Shown here piece after piece: positions 8,563-17,279 of a stretch of 64,000 nt of DNA. Each line of letters starts with the position of its first letter. Position 1 is the first letter of the stretch. The translations under genes and the position numbers were made by a program. Source of the DNA: Mycobacterium sp. GA-1285 (GTDB taxonomy: Bacteria; Actinomycetota; Actinomycetes; Mycobacteriales; Mycobacteriaceae); contig NZ_LQIS01000005.1 of the NCBI RefSeq assembly GCF_001499905.1, positions 62,001 to 126,000 of the forward strand, written 5' to 3'. The notes under the pieces are model-generated. The model ran no database searches, was not told where the DNA came from, and saw only the letters and a program-made list of their open reading frames with translations.

Positions 8563-9671
8563 TGGTGTGGTCCTTCCGCGTATGCGTTGCCGAGCCGAGC
8601 CAGCTGCTGTGATGCCGAGCCGAGTGCGAGCTCAATCTGCTTGGCCCACAGGAAGTAGCGGGACAGGGGGTAGGTGACGTCGATGCCCATGCCGCCGTGT
8701 ACCTGCTGCGCGGACGCGGTGATCCGCGCACCGGCCTCGGCGGCCCAGAACTTGGCGATGGCCGCTTCGCGCTCAGCGGGCCTGCCTTCGGCGATCAGCC
8801 AGGCCGCATGCCAGGTGGTCCAGCGGATCGCTTCCGTGTCGATGAATGCGTCGGCCAGACGCTGCTGTACGGCCTGAAACGATCCGATCGGGCGGCCGAA
8901 CTGCTCACGTTCGCTGGTGTAGGACGCGGCCAGCTTCAGCGCACGGTCGGCGACGCCGATCTGCATCGCGCACAAACCAACCAGCGCTCTGCTGTACAAC
9001 GCGCGGACGATGTCGGCATCGGCGTGCTCGGTGAGCCGCGACCCGATGGCATCGGTCAGTTCGACGTCGGCGAAGGGCTCGCCGTTGGTCGTGGGCGCAG
9101 GCGTCACACTTACGCCGCTGCCGTCGGCTTCGACGAGGAACAAGCCGGGTCCGTCGTCCGTCGTGGCCGATACGACGATGGCCGACGCGATCTGCGCCGC
9201 GGGCACCAACTCTTTGACGCCGGTGAGCCGCCAGCCCTCACCGTCGACCCGTGCTGTGGTTCGCGGTGCGGTCGGATCCGAATTACCCGGTTCGGCGAGC
9301 GCGGCGGTCAACAGGGTGCTGCCGTCGACCACCCCGGGCAGCCACCGCCGCTGAAGCTCCGAATCACCGTGCCGGGCAATGGTATCGGCACCTAGAACGA
9401 GTGTCGCGTACACCGGGACCGGCGCGACGCTGTACCCGACCTCGCTGAGCAGCACACCCAACTCGATGAAACCCCCGCCGGTACCGCCGACGGACTCGGG
9501 CAGCGCGATTCCGAGCAGGTCGGTCGACGCCAGCTCGGACCAGAGCTCAGCGTCGTACCGGACTTCTGCGGATTCGAGTTCGGTCAGACGCTCCGGTGTC
9601 GCACGGTGTTCGAAGAGCTGGCGCGCGACCTTGGCGACGGTCTCCTGCTCCTCGGTGAAGGTGAAGTCCAT
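8559..9671 (-). CDS. Acyl-CoA dehydrogenase, beta-like subunit
   Basis: This 370-residue flavoprotein of the ACAD family introduces an alpha-beta double bond in an acyl-CoA. The N-terminal helical domain begins MDFTFTEEQETVAKVARQLF; the core segment AEPGNSDPTAPRT and the C-terminal GRPIGSFQAVQQRLAD and QQVHGGMGIDVTYPL are typical. It is shorter than canonical ACADs (about 380-400), as are the FadE28-type subunits of the alpha2-beta2 heterotetramers described for mycobacterial steroid degradation. The probable partner is the ACAD at 10674. ATG start; 15 bp from the DUF35 gene upstream. Confidence 0.9.
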   Translation of the reverse strand: MDFTFTEEQETVAKVARQLFEHRATPERLTELESAEVRYDAELWSELASTDLLGIALPESVGGTGGGFIELGVLLSEVGYSVAPVPVYATLVLGADTIARHGDSELQRRWLPGVVDGSTLLTAALAEPGNSDPTAPRTTARVDGEGWRLTGVKELVPAAQIASAIVVSATTDDGPGLFLVEADGSGVSVTPAPTTNGEPFADVELTDAIGSRLTEHADADIVRALYSRALVGLCAMQIGVADRALKLAASYTSEREQFGRPIGSFQAVQQRLADAFIDTEAIRWTTWHAAWLIAEGRPAEREAAIAKFWAAEAGARITASAQQVHGGMGIDVTYPLSRYFLWAKQIELALGSASQQLARLGNAYAEGPHQ

Positions 9672-9686
9672 GTGTCGTTCCTCTAC

Positions 9687-10100
9687 TCAGCGGGCCGGCC
9701 GAAACTGGTGCAACGCCAGTTCTTCTCCGCTGGGAAGGGCCTTGAAGGTCTCGTAGAAGACCTCGACGGGCATCCCGACCTCGATCGCTTCTGGCTCGAT
9801 GTCGCAGAGGTTCGACACGATGCGCACACCCTCGTCGAGTTCGATCAGCGCGACGACGTAGGGATATTCGAGGAAGGGCAGCGGCGGGTACTTCGGCATC
9901 ACAAAGCTGTAGACCGTGCCGTGTCCGCTGGAAACGACATAATCCCAGCTGAGTGACTGGCAGCTACCGCACATCGGTCGCGGCGGAACGCGGAAGGTCT
10001 TGCAGTCGGTACAGCGCTGGATGCGAAGCTCATGCTCCTTGAGCCCGGACCAGAAGAACTCCGTGTCCGGGCTGATCGAGGGGGCGAGTCTGCTGGCCAT
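9687..10100 (-). CDS. Zn-ribbon/OB-fold (DUF35) protein, Ltp partner
   Basis: This is a 137-residue protein with an N-terminal helix, a zinc ribbon with two CxxC pairs (CTDC and CGSC about 16 residues apart) and an OB fold (GHGTVYSFVMP, YVVALIELDEGVRIVSNL). DUF35 proteins bind acyl-CoA and complete the active site of Ltp-type aldolases and acyltransferases. In M. tuberculosis this domain is the C-terminal half of ChsH2, but here it is a separate gene directly after a MaoC-N gene in the same order. The 4-bp gap to that gene supports coupled expression. Confidence 0.88.
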   Translation of the reverse strand: MASRLAPSISPDTEFFWSGLKEHELRIQRCTDCKTFRVPPRPMCGSCQSLSWDYVVSSGHGTVYSFVMPKYPPLPFLEYPYVVALIELDEGVRIVSNLCDIEPEAIEVGMPVEVFYETFKALPSGEELALHQFRPAR

Positions 10101-10103
10101 CGA

Positions 10104-10658
10104 TCACTGCCCACCCGTCTTGAACCGCAGGGTGCGAAACCACTGGCGACCGATGACTTCGCCGTTCTGATCGCGGTAGGTGGTCACCCATGTGACGAAG
10201 AACCCGTTGCCCATCGCCGTCTTCTTCTCATCGGAGATCGAGTCGAAGACCGTCTCGGAGGTGATCTCGTCTCCCACCCGCGGATAGCGCTCGATCTCGA
10301 ACTCGGAGTTCGTCGCGATGATGCCGGTGTAGCCGGCATCGGCGAGGAACTGCAGCGGATTCTCACCCTTCATCTCGATCGGCACACCACCGCGGTCGTG
10401 GATGCCCTCCAGCTTCGGCGGCGGCATCGTCCAGGTCTGCAACATCACCGGGGGTGACACGACGTCGCCGTAGCGGGACTTCTTCGCGAACTCGGGGTCG
10501 AGGTAGGCCGGGTTCATGTCACCCAGGGCGTACGCCCAGTGTCGGATCATGGCGGCGTTCACCGGATCCGGCGCGCGTACCGGCTTGCCGACACCGTCGG
10601 TGGGCTTGCCGATGAGCGCGTCGAGGCGCTCGCGCAGTTCGTCTTTCGCTGTGGTCAC
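10104..10658 (-). CDS. MaoC N-terminal-domain hydratase subunit (ChsH2 N-domain-like)
   Basis: This 184-residue hot-dog protein contains the FAS1-like dehydratase N-terminal domain (MaoC_dehydrat_N): MIRHWAYALGDMNPAYLDPE, YGDVVSPPVMLQTW and YTGIIATNSEFEIERYPRVGD. Such domains pair with a small MaoC protein to make the full hydratase; only one partner needs the catalytic residues. The likely partner is the ChsH1-like protein at 8113. Length and order with the next gene (DUF35) reproduce a split ChsH2: 184 plus 137 residues against about 311 for the fused protein. GTG start; 15 bp after the ACAD stop. Confidence 0.87.
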   Translation of the reverse strand: MTTAKDELRERLDALIGKPTDGVGKPVRAPDPVNAAMIRHWAYALGDMNPAYLDPEFAKKSRYGDVVSPPVMLQTWTMPPPKLEGIHDRGGVPIEMKGENPLQFLADAGYTGIIATNSEFEIERYPRVGDEITSETVFDSISDEKKTAMGNGFFVTWVTTYRDQNGEVIGRQWFRTLRFKTGGQ

Positions 10659-10673
10659 TGCCGGATTCCTTTC

Positions 10674-11855
10674 TCAGGACGCTCGCATGTCACGGGGTGC
10701 GCGTGGCATCCCGAGGCCCGCCATGGCGATGATGTCTCGTTGCAGTTCGTTTGCGCCACCACCGAAGGTGTTGATGACGGCGAGGCGGTAGGCGCTTTCG
10801 AGTTCACCCTTCAGCGGTGCGTCGGAGCCCTTCCGGGTGCCGGCCTGCCCGACGACGTCGAGGAGTTCGCGGGCCACCTGCTGGGTGAGTTCCGTTCCGA
10901 ATACCTTTGCCGCCGAAGCCTCTCCCATGCCGAGCGCACCAGAGCTCATGGTGCTGTTGACCCGCAGGTTCAGCAACCGGTAGGCAGCGACCTGCGCCTC
11001 GACACGCGCGAGGGCCTGTTGCACCCACGGCTGGTCGATGACGCGTCCGTCGTCGAGCGGCGTGGTCTTGGCCCATTCCACGGTCTTGGCGAACAACGGT
11101 TCCAGGGCTCCGAGGTTGCCGAGCGCTGCGCGCTCGAGGTTCAGCTGGTTGGTCACCAGCTTCCAGCCCTGGTTCTCACCGAGCACGATCGCGCTGTCGG
11201 GAACCCGCACGTCGTCGTAGAACGTGTAGTAGGTCGATACACCCGGCATGGTGTGTAGGGGTTTCCACGAGAATCCCGGCGCGTCGGTGGGCACGATGAA
11301 CACGGTGATGCCCTTGTGCTTCTTGGCTTCTGGATCGGTTCGCGCCGCCAGCCAGATGTAGTCGGCGAATTCCGCGCCGCTGGTGAACATCTTGGAGCCG
11401 TTGATGACGAACTCATTGCCGTCACGCACCGCGGTCGTTCGCAACGAGGCGAGATCGCTTCCCGCCCCGGGCTCGGAGTAGCCGATCGCGAAGTCGACGG
11501 TGCCCTTGAGTATCGCGGGAAGGAACTTCTGCTTCTGCTCCTCGGTGCCGTACTGGATGAGCGTGGGGCCGACGGTGTTGAGCGTGATCATCGGCAACGG
11601 CGCATGCACGCGGCGCGCCTCCTCGCCGAAGATGTACTGTTCCAGCGCGGTGAGCCCGCGGCCGCCGTACTCCACGGGCCACGCCACACCGAGCAGGCCG
11701 GCCTCCCCGAGCGCACGCCTGCACTCGGCCACCGCCGCGCCACCCTCCCTCAGGCCGGAGACCGCCGCACGCCGTTCAGGGGTCATCACCGCTTCGAGGC
11801 GTTCCCGGAACTCCGCACGGAGTCGCTCTTGTTCGGGGGTGTAGTCGAAGTCCAT
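10674..11855 (-). CDS. Acyl-CoA dehydrogenase, alpha-like subunit
   Basis: This is a 393-residue full-length ACAD. Landmarks are MDFDYTPEQERLRAEFRERL at the N-terminus, the FAD/substrate loop GYSEPGAGSDLASLRTTA, the SKMFTSGAEFADYIWLAAR strand region and the C-terminal NTFGGGANELQRDIIAM, where ADP of FAD binds. The start is ATG 11855, which overlaps the P450 stop as TGATG; a longer reading of the frame is shadow of the P450. With the smaller ACAD at 8559 it probably forms a heterotetramer like ChsE1-ChsE2, acting on a bulky branched acyl-CoA. Confidence 0.93.
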   Translation of the reverse strand: MDFDYTPEQERLRAEFRERLEAVMTPERRAAVSGLREGGAAVAECRRALGEAGLLGVAWPVEYGGRGLTALEQYIFGEEARRVHAPLPMITLNTVGPTLIQYGTEEQKQKFLPAILKGTVDFAIGYSEPGAGSDLASLRTTAVRDGNEFVINGSKMFTSGAEFADYIWLAARTDPEAKKHKGITVFIVPTDAPGFSWKPLHTMPGVSTYYTFYDDVRVPDSAIVLGENQGWKLVTNQLNLERAALGNLGALEPLFAKTVEWAKTTPLDDGRVIDQPWVQQALARVEAQVAAYRLLNLRVNSTMSSGALGMGEASAAKVFGTELTQQVARELLDVVGQAGTRKGSDAPLKGELESAYRLAVINTFGGGANELQRDIIAMAGLGMPRAPRDMRAS

Positions 11856-13069
11856 CACACACTCGCTCTCAGCCGCACCGGCATGCGTTTGACGCCCGGC
11901 ACCATGGTGGCGCGCAGGCGGGTCACGTCCCCGGTCAGTTCGATGCTCGGATAGGTGCCGAAGAGCACCTCGAACATGATCCTGGCCTCGAGCCGCGCCA
12001 GTTGCGCGCCCAGACACGCATGCTCTCCCGCACCGAACGCGATGTGCGGGTTCGGGTTTCGGGTGATGTCGAACTCCTCACTCGTGGGCCCGAAGATCTC
12101 CTCATCTCGGTTGGCCGCGCCGTACAGCATCACCACCGTGTCGCCGGCCCTGATCTTTTGCCCGCGGATCTCGACGTCGGCCATGGCTCTTCGCGCCATG
12201 TGCGTCACCGGACTGGTGAAGCGCAACATCTCCTCGACAGCGCATGTCAGCATGGTCGGATCCGAACGAAGCATCGCGAACTGAGCGGGATGATTTAGTA
12301 GCACGGCCGTACCGAGCGCAATGAGGTTGCGGGTGGTCTCGTTGCCGGCCACCAGGAGAAGGAACGAGAAGTTGAGCAGATCGGCGTCGGTGAGGCGTTC
12401 CCCGTCGACTTCGGCGGCCGCCAGGATGCTCAACAGGTCGTCCTGCCCGGTGACCTCGCCGGAGCGCCGGGCTTCGATCAGCTTGGTGAAGTATTCGTAC
12501 AACTCGCCGAGTGCGACCAGGTGGTCCAGTTCGATGTCGGGGTCCGCGGTACCGACGGCCGCATCGGACCAGGTGCGGAACTTCTCCCAGTCTTCCGGTG
12601 CAGCACCGAGCATTTCGGCGATCATCCGGGTGGGTAGGGGTGACGCGATCTCTTCGGCGAATTCGTACTCGCGGGAGGCATCGATGCCGTTCACTATGCC
12701 GTTGACGATCTTGCGGATCGTGGGTTCCAACAACGACACTTGACGCCGGGTGAACCCCGCGTTGATGAGTTTGCGCAGCTGCCGGTGTCGCGGCGGATCG
12801 GTGAAGATCAGATTGCCTTCCTGCACGGGCTCAGGCTGGCTGGGATCCGGAATGGTGATGCCGTGCGTCGACGAGAACAACATCGGGTGGCCCGAGACAA
12901 AGCGCACATCCTCGTACTTGGTCAGCGCCCAGAAGTTCGTGACGTCGTTCCACACCACCGGAGTCGTCGCGCGCAATTCCCGATAGGCCGGGTATGGGTC
13001 GCCGGAGTAGAAGTCCGGGGAGTGCAGAGGATGAGTGGACGTGGGTCGCGGCGTGGATTCAGTGGGCAC
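11855..13069 (-). CDS. Cytochrome P450, first gene of the igr-like operon
   Basis: This is a 404-residue P450. The I-helix is LLVAGNETTRNLI, the ExxR motif is in EEMLRFTSPV and the heme loop is AFGAGEHACLGAQLAR with the Cys ligand near residue 350. In the M. tuberculosis igr operon this place is held by cyp125, a steroid C26 hydroxylase; whether this P450 is CYP125-like cannot be settled by eye. I prefer the GTG at 13069, because AGGAGAG precedes it by about six bases; the upstream ATG at 13096 lies inside a 27-bp inverted repeat that looks like an operator. The stop overlaps the ACAD start. Confidence 0.94.
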   Translation of the reverse strand: MPTESTPRPTSTHPLHSPDFYSGDPYPAYRELRATTPVVWNDVTNFWALTKYEDVRFVSGHPMLFSSTHGITIPDPSQPEPVQEGNLIFTDPPRHRQLRKLINAGFTRRQVSLLEPTIRKIVNGIVNGIDASREYEFAEEIASPLPTRMIAEMLGAAPEDWEKFRTWSDAAVGTADPDIELDHLVALGELYEYFTKLIEARRSGEVTGQDDLLSILAAAEVDGERLTDADLLNFSFLLLVAGNETTRNLIALGTAVLLNHPAQFAMLRSDPTMLTCAVEEMLRFTSPVTHMARRAMADVEIRGQKIRAGDTVVMLYGAANRDEEIFGPTSEEFDITRNPNPHIAFGAGEHACLGAQLARLEARIMFEVLFGTYPSIELTGDVTRLRATMVPGVKRMPVRLRASV

Positions 13070-13095
13070 GCGGGCTCTCCTCAACACTTCGGTCA

Positions 13096-13122
13096 TCGGA
13101 CAAACGCATCCGATTTGTCCGA
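13096..13122. promoter_or_regulatory. 27-bp inverted repeat upstream of the P450 operon
   Basis: TCGGACAAA at 13096-13104 and TTTGTCCGA at 13114-13122 are perfect 9-bp inverted arms with a 9-bp spacer. They lie 27 bp before the GTG start of the P450, where a repressor would block the whole seven-gene operon. The sequence differs from the GAGAA family, so a different regulator is implied. A weaker inverted repeat lies at 13147-13168. Confidence 0.6.
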
Positions 13123-13302
13123 TCAGATTGTGTCTACAGCACGTCAGATGAGCATGTCAATGCATATCAGCCCAGGACAGAGGCGTCGAACGTTGACTAG
13201 TCGCACCAGCCAGGTGTACACACAAGTCACAAATGTCGGGCGTTCAATCTGAGCGACACGACGGCTCGCCGGTAGCCGGAAGCAGGAAGGTCCAGTGATC
13301 TG

Positions 13303-14760
13303 ATGGCCGCATCCACCTTCGTCGACGACTACGACCTCTACATCAACGGCAGTTGGGTGAAGCCCGAAAGCGGCCGATACGACGTCGTCGATCCGGCCAC
13401 CGAGGCCGTCATCGCGTCGGCGCCGGATGCCGGGGTGGCACACATCGAACAGGCGATCGCCGCCGCGCGGACCGCGTTCGACACCGGGCCATGGCCGACG
13501 GCCACACCGCAGGAGCGGTCCCGATGCCTGCAGCAGTTGAGCGACGCACTGCTCGCTCATGGCGACGAGATATACGCGCTCGCGCAGACGGAGTGGGGCT
13601 GCACGGCAAACGAACGGCTGATCCATGTCGACGGGCCCGCCTTCATGGCGGGGCACTCCGCGGAGCTCGCGCTCGAGCCGACCGAGGCACCCATGGACGC
13701 ATGGGGAGCGGCGGGCACCACGCTGTTGCGGTACGAACCCCTCGGCGTCGTGGCGATCATGACACCGTGGAACTTCCCGCACACCCTCAACGTGATGAAA
13801 GTGGGGGCGGCGCTGGCCGCGGGCAACACGCTCGTGCTCAAACCCTCACCGCTGACGCCGCTCGCCGGCTTGGCCCTGGCACGAATCATCAACGACGAGA
13901 CCGACATCCCTGATGGGGTTGTCAACGTCGTCACTCCCACCGGAATCGAGGCGAGCAAGGCGCTGACCCTGGACCCGCGCGTGGACATGGTGAGCTTCAC
14001 CGGCAGCTCTGCGGTCGGCCGCGACGTGATGGCCGCGGCGGCGGGGACGATGAAACGGATTCTGCTGGAATGCGGCGGCAAGTCGGCGTCCATTCTGCTC
14101 GACGATGTCGAGGTCACCGATGAGCTGCTGGAACGGCTGTTGTTCGAGGGGTGCACGCTGCATGCCGGGCAGGCCTGCATCCTCAACAGCCGGCTCGTAG
14201 TGCCCGCCGCACTGCACGACGAGGTCGTCACCCGGCTCGCCGACCTGGCGCGCGAGGTGACGGTGGGCAATCCCGTCGACGCGGGGGTGACCATGGGGCC
14301 GCTGATCAGCAGGGAGCACCTCGAGCGGGTGGAAGGCTTCGTCCACCGCGCGGAGTCCGATGGCGCAAAGGTGGTGACAGGTGGTGGGCGACCCAAAAAC
14401 CGCTCGAGCGGTTTCTATTTCGAGCCGACAATCCTGACCGACACGAGTCCCGATTCGTACATCGCGCAGGAGGAGGTGTTCGGTCCGGTGCTGACCGTTC
14501 TGCGCTATGACGGCGACGACGAGGCGGTGGCTGTGGCGAACAACTCGGCATACGGGCTCGGTGGTGCGGTGTGGGGCGCCGATGTGGAGCGTGCCGTGGG
14601 CATCGCTCGGCGCATCAGGACGGGCCAGGTCTCGATCAACGGCACCATCCCCGGCGACGCCCCGTTCGGCGGATTCAAGCAAAGCGGGATCGGGCGTGAG
14701 GGTGGTCTGATGGGGCTGCGCGCATACATGGAGCCCAAAGCAATCGGGGTCCCGGCGTGA
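13303..14760 (+). CDS. NAD(P)-dependent aldehyde dehydrogenase
   Basis: This is a 485-residue ALDH-superfamily enzyme that oxidises an aldehyde to the acid. MTPWNFPHTLNVMKVGAALA is the cofactor-binding region, ILLECGGKSA carries the general-base Glu and HAGQACILNSRL carries the nucleophilic Cys. Length is normal. It is divergent from the P450 operon, with a 233-bp region between the P450 GTG and this ATG, and precedes the double CoA transferase. A role in turning a P450-derived alcohol or aldehyde into an acid for CoA activation fits the context but is inferred. Confidence 0.95.
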   Translation: MAASTFVDDYDLYINGSWVKPESGRYDVVDPATEAVIASAPDAGVAHIEQAIAAARTAFDTGPWPTATPQERSRCLQQLSDALLAHGDEIYALAQTEWGCTANERLIHVDGPAFMAGHSAELALEPTEAPMDAWGAAGTTLLRYEPLGVVAIMTPWNFPHTLNVMKVGAALAAGNTLVLKPSPLTPLAGLALARIINDETDIPDGVVNVVTPTGIEASKALTLDPRVDMVSFTGSSAVGRDVMAAAAGTMKRILLECGGKSASILLDDVEVTDELLERLLFEGCTLHAGQACILNSRLVVPAALHDEVVTRLADLAREVTVGNPVDAGVTMGPLISREHLERVEGFVHRAESDGAKVVTGGGRPKNRSSGFYFEPTILTDTSPDSYIAQEEVFGPVLTVLRYDGDDEAVAVANNSAYGLGGAVWGADVERAVGIARRIRTGQVSINGTIPGDAPFGGFKQSGIGREGGLMGLRAYMEPKAIGVPA

Positions 14761-14781
14761 GTCCCGAAGGCGACGACGCGC

Positions 14782-14832
14782 GAGCATCGCAGCGAGTACC
14801 GCAGGAACGAGGAACGCAGCGAGGAGCGCAGC
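14782..14832 (+). repeat. Degenerate 12-bp GAGnnnCGCAGC repeats
   Basis: Three copies of GAGnnnCGCAGC (14782, 14809, 14821) plus a truncated copy fill the 88-bp gap between the ALDH and the CoA transferase. The last repeat runs into GGGGAGGAG, which serves as the ribosome site of the next gene. No function is evident. Confidence 0.6.
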
Positions 14833-14848
14833 GGGGAGGAGTCGAGGC

Positions 14849-17215
14849 GTGAGTGACGCTCTGGCCGGGCTGCGGGTCGTCGAGTTGGGCAGCGACATCG
14901 CCGCACCGTATTGCACGAAGCTCCTGGCCGACCTCGGTGCCGACGTGGTCAAGGTCGAGTCGCCCTGGGGCGATCGGCTCAGGAGTTGGGGCCCGGGCGG
15001 CGGCCTTTTCGAGTATCTCAACGCCGGAAAACGGGGTCTGACAGTTGATCTCGATACACCACCCGGTTTGGCGATGGTTCACGACCTGATTGCACAAGCC
15101 GACCTATTGGTCGAGGATCTGCCCGCCGGATCGGCCGACCGGTTCGACTGGGGACTCGATCGCGAGTCTTTACAACGGATCAAGCCGGGCCTCGCCGTCG
15201 TGAGGATTTCGGACTACGGGCAGGAAGGTCCCCGGCGTGACCAGCCGTCGACCTCACTGACCCTGCAAGCGGCGTCCGGATGGGTGAACGTCAGGGAGTT
15301 CGGCCGGCCGCCCGTGCAAGCCGGAGCACGCATACCTGAGTACATCGTGGGCGGTTACGCGGCGCTCGCGGCGCTGACCACGCTGCGAATCGCGGAGGTC
15401 GAAGGGGACCGCGTCGTCGAGGCCGACATCTCGGCCTTCGAGTCGTTGTTGTGCACGCTGCCCTATCCGATGCTGTTGGCTGCGCGGTTGAAAAGCATGG
15501 GACTACCGACGAACTCGAAGGCCGCTCCGATGTTGGGGATCGTCCGGGCCGCCGACGGTTGGATCGGCATCAACTGTCTGACCGGACAGCACTGGCTGGA
15601 TGTCTGCGCCATGGTGGGACTGCCGGAGTTCGGCGAACATCAGCTAGCCATCATGTTGGGCGGACCGGAGCGCGACGAGTTCTTCGCGAAAGCGCAACCA
15701 TGGCTGGACTCGATCTCGGTGGCCGACCTCGTCGAACTGAGTCAAGCCATGCGGATCCCGGCCGCCCCTATCAACGACGGGTCGTCGATCCTCGAGTGCC
15801 CGCAGTACCGCGACCGCGGATTCTTCGTCGATGGCGGTCCCGAGGGCGCACGGTTTCGGCGGCCGGGGGCGCCGTTTCGGTTGTCGAAGACGCCGGTGGG
15901 CGCTCCGCGGCCCGCGCCGACTCTTGGTACGCCGGGCTCCGCCCGGTGGGAGTCTCGAGACCAGCGTGAGGCTGCCATCGACATCGATGCCTCGCAGCCG
16001 TTCGCGGGCCTGAAAGTCTTTGACCTCAGCACGTTCTGGGCCGGCGCGTATCTCACGTGTTATCTCGGCGCGTTCGGTGCCGACGTCGTCAAGGTCGAGT
16101 CGATCCAGCGACCCGATGGGCATCGGTACTCGGGTTCGCTGCTGCGCAACAGCGACGAGTGGTACGAGATCGGGCCGTTGTGGCAGGGGACGAACCTCAA
16201 CAAGCGCGACATCACCCTCGACCTCAGCACCGAAACCGGCCGAGAGCTGGCGCTGCGGCTGGCGGCCGATGCCGACGTGGTGATCGAGAACTTCTCCCCG
16301 CGGGTGGTCGAACAATTCGGCCTGGACTACGACTCACTGGTGAAGGTCAACCCCGGGGTGGTCATGGTCCGTATGCCGGGCTTCGGCCTGGAGGGCCCGT
16401 GGCGCGATTACGTCGGCTGGGCGTTGAACATCGAACAACTCGCCGGCATGTCGGCGGTCACCGGGTTCGCCGACGGTCCGCCGTGCAATCTGCAGGGCCC
16501 GGCCGACCCGATCGCGGGCGTGCACGCCGCGGTGGCGTTGCTCTCCGCGCTCGAACACCGGCGACGGACCGGTGACGGGCAGCTGATCGAAGTAGCGCAG
16601 ATCGAGGTCGGCGCCGCGGTCACGGCCGAACCCGTCATCGAGTACTCGATGACCGGCCGCGTGCGTGAACGTGAGGGCAATCGGCACCGCCACTACGTGC
16701 AGGGCGTCTATCCCACTGCAGGCGAGGATGATTGGGTGGCCCTTTCCGTACGCGACGACGCCGACTGGGCCGCCGTCACCGAGGTCGTCGACCGTCCCGA
16801 ACTGCGCGAGGACCCGAGATTCGCGTCGGTGGAGCGACGCTCGCGGCATCACGACGAATTCGACGAGGTGATCGCGGAATGCGCGGCCGCGCGGGGCGCC
16901 GAGGAGTTCGCCGAAGCGCTACTGGGGCGCGGCGTCCCCGCGCAGAGGGTGATGACCGCAGACCGGATGTACGACGTCGACCAACTCGATGCGCGGGGAT
17001 TCTACGAAGACCTCGACCATCCGATCGCGGGCCGACAGCGCTTCCCCGGTTGGCCGTTCCGGATCACGCCGGGACCGTCGCATCACCACCGCACACCGTC
17101 ACCGACTCTCGGTCAACACAACGACGAGGTCCTCGAATCGCTCGGGCTCACGCGCGAGGAGATCTCGGCCCTGCGCGAGCAGCAGGTCATCGGTGAACGC
17201 CTACTGAACGCCTAG
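14849..17215 (+). CDS. Tandem-domain class III CoA transferase (two CaiB/BaiF domains fused)
   Basis: This 788-residue protein consists of two CaiB/BaiF units. Domain 1 (about 1-370) begins LAGLRVVELGSDIAAPYCTK and has GADVVKVE; domain 2 (about 385-788) begins FAGLKVFDLSTFWAGAYLTC and again has GADVVKVE. Single-domain enzymes are about 400 residues and work as interlocked dimers, so the fusion should form an intramolecular pair. Domain 2 has an Asp at the nucleophile region (GPADPIAGVHAA); in domain 1 the aligned residue appears to be Glu (RIPEYIVGGYAA), so only one site may be active. GTG start, with GGGGAGGAG seven bases upstream. It ends at a palindromic element shared with the convergent MaoC gene. 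Confidence 0.93.
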   Translation: MSDALAGLRVVELGSDIAAPYCTKLLADLGADVVKVESPWGDRLRSWGPGGGLFEYLNAGKRGLTVDLDTPPGLAMVHDLIAQADLLVEDLPAGSADRFDWGLDRESLQRIKPGLAVVRISDYGQEGPRRDQPSTSLTLQAASGWVNVREFGRPPVQAGARIPEYIVGGYAALAALTTLRIAEVEGDRVVEADISAFESLLCTLPYPMLLAARLKSMGLPTNSKAAPMLGIVRAADGWIGINCLTGQHWLDVCAMVGLPEFGEHQLAIMLGGPERDEFFAKAQPWLDSISVADLVELSQAMRIPAAPINDGSSILECPQYRDRGFFVDGGPEGARFRRPGAPFRLSKTPVGAPRPAPTLGTPGSARWESRDQREAAIDIDASQPFAGLKVFDLSTFWAGAYLTCYLGAFGADVVKVESIQRPDGHRYSGSLLRNSDEWYEIGPLWQGTNLNKRDITLDLSTETGRELALRLAADADVVIENFSPRVVEQFGLDYDSLVKVNPGVVMVRMPGFGLEGPWRDYVGWALNIEQLAGMSAVTGFADGPPCNLQGPADPIAGVHAAVALLSALEHRRRTGDGQLIEVAQIEVGAAVTAEPVIEYSMTGRVREREGNRHRHYVQGVYPTAGEDDWVALSVRDDADWAAVTEVVDRPELREDPRFASVERRSRHHDEFDEVIAECAAARGAEEFAEALLGRGVPAQRVMTADRMYDVDQLDARGFYEDLDHPIAGRQRFPGWPFRITPGPSHHHRTPSPTLGQHNDEVLESLGLTREEISALREQQVIGERLLNA

Positions 17216-17218
17216 CTT

Positions 17219-17279
17219 CGCGAGATTGAAGTGATGCAGCCAAAGTTCGAGAGAACATCTGCATGAGTGCAATCTCGCG
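17219..17279. terminator. 61-bp palindromic element between convergent genes
   Basis: Arms CGCGAGATTG and CAATCTCGCG are perfect 10-bp inverted repeats, with ATGCAG/CTGCAT pairing further in. The element exactly fills the gap between the CoA transferase stop (17215) and the MaoC stop (17280). It aligns without gaps to the element at 40952-41014 read on the other strand (44 of 61 positions by my count). A bidirectional terminator is likely; there is no U-tract. Confidence 0.6.
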
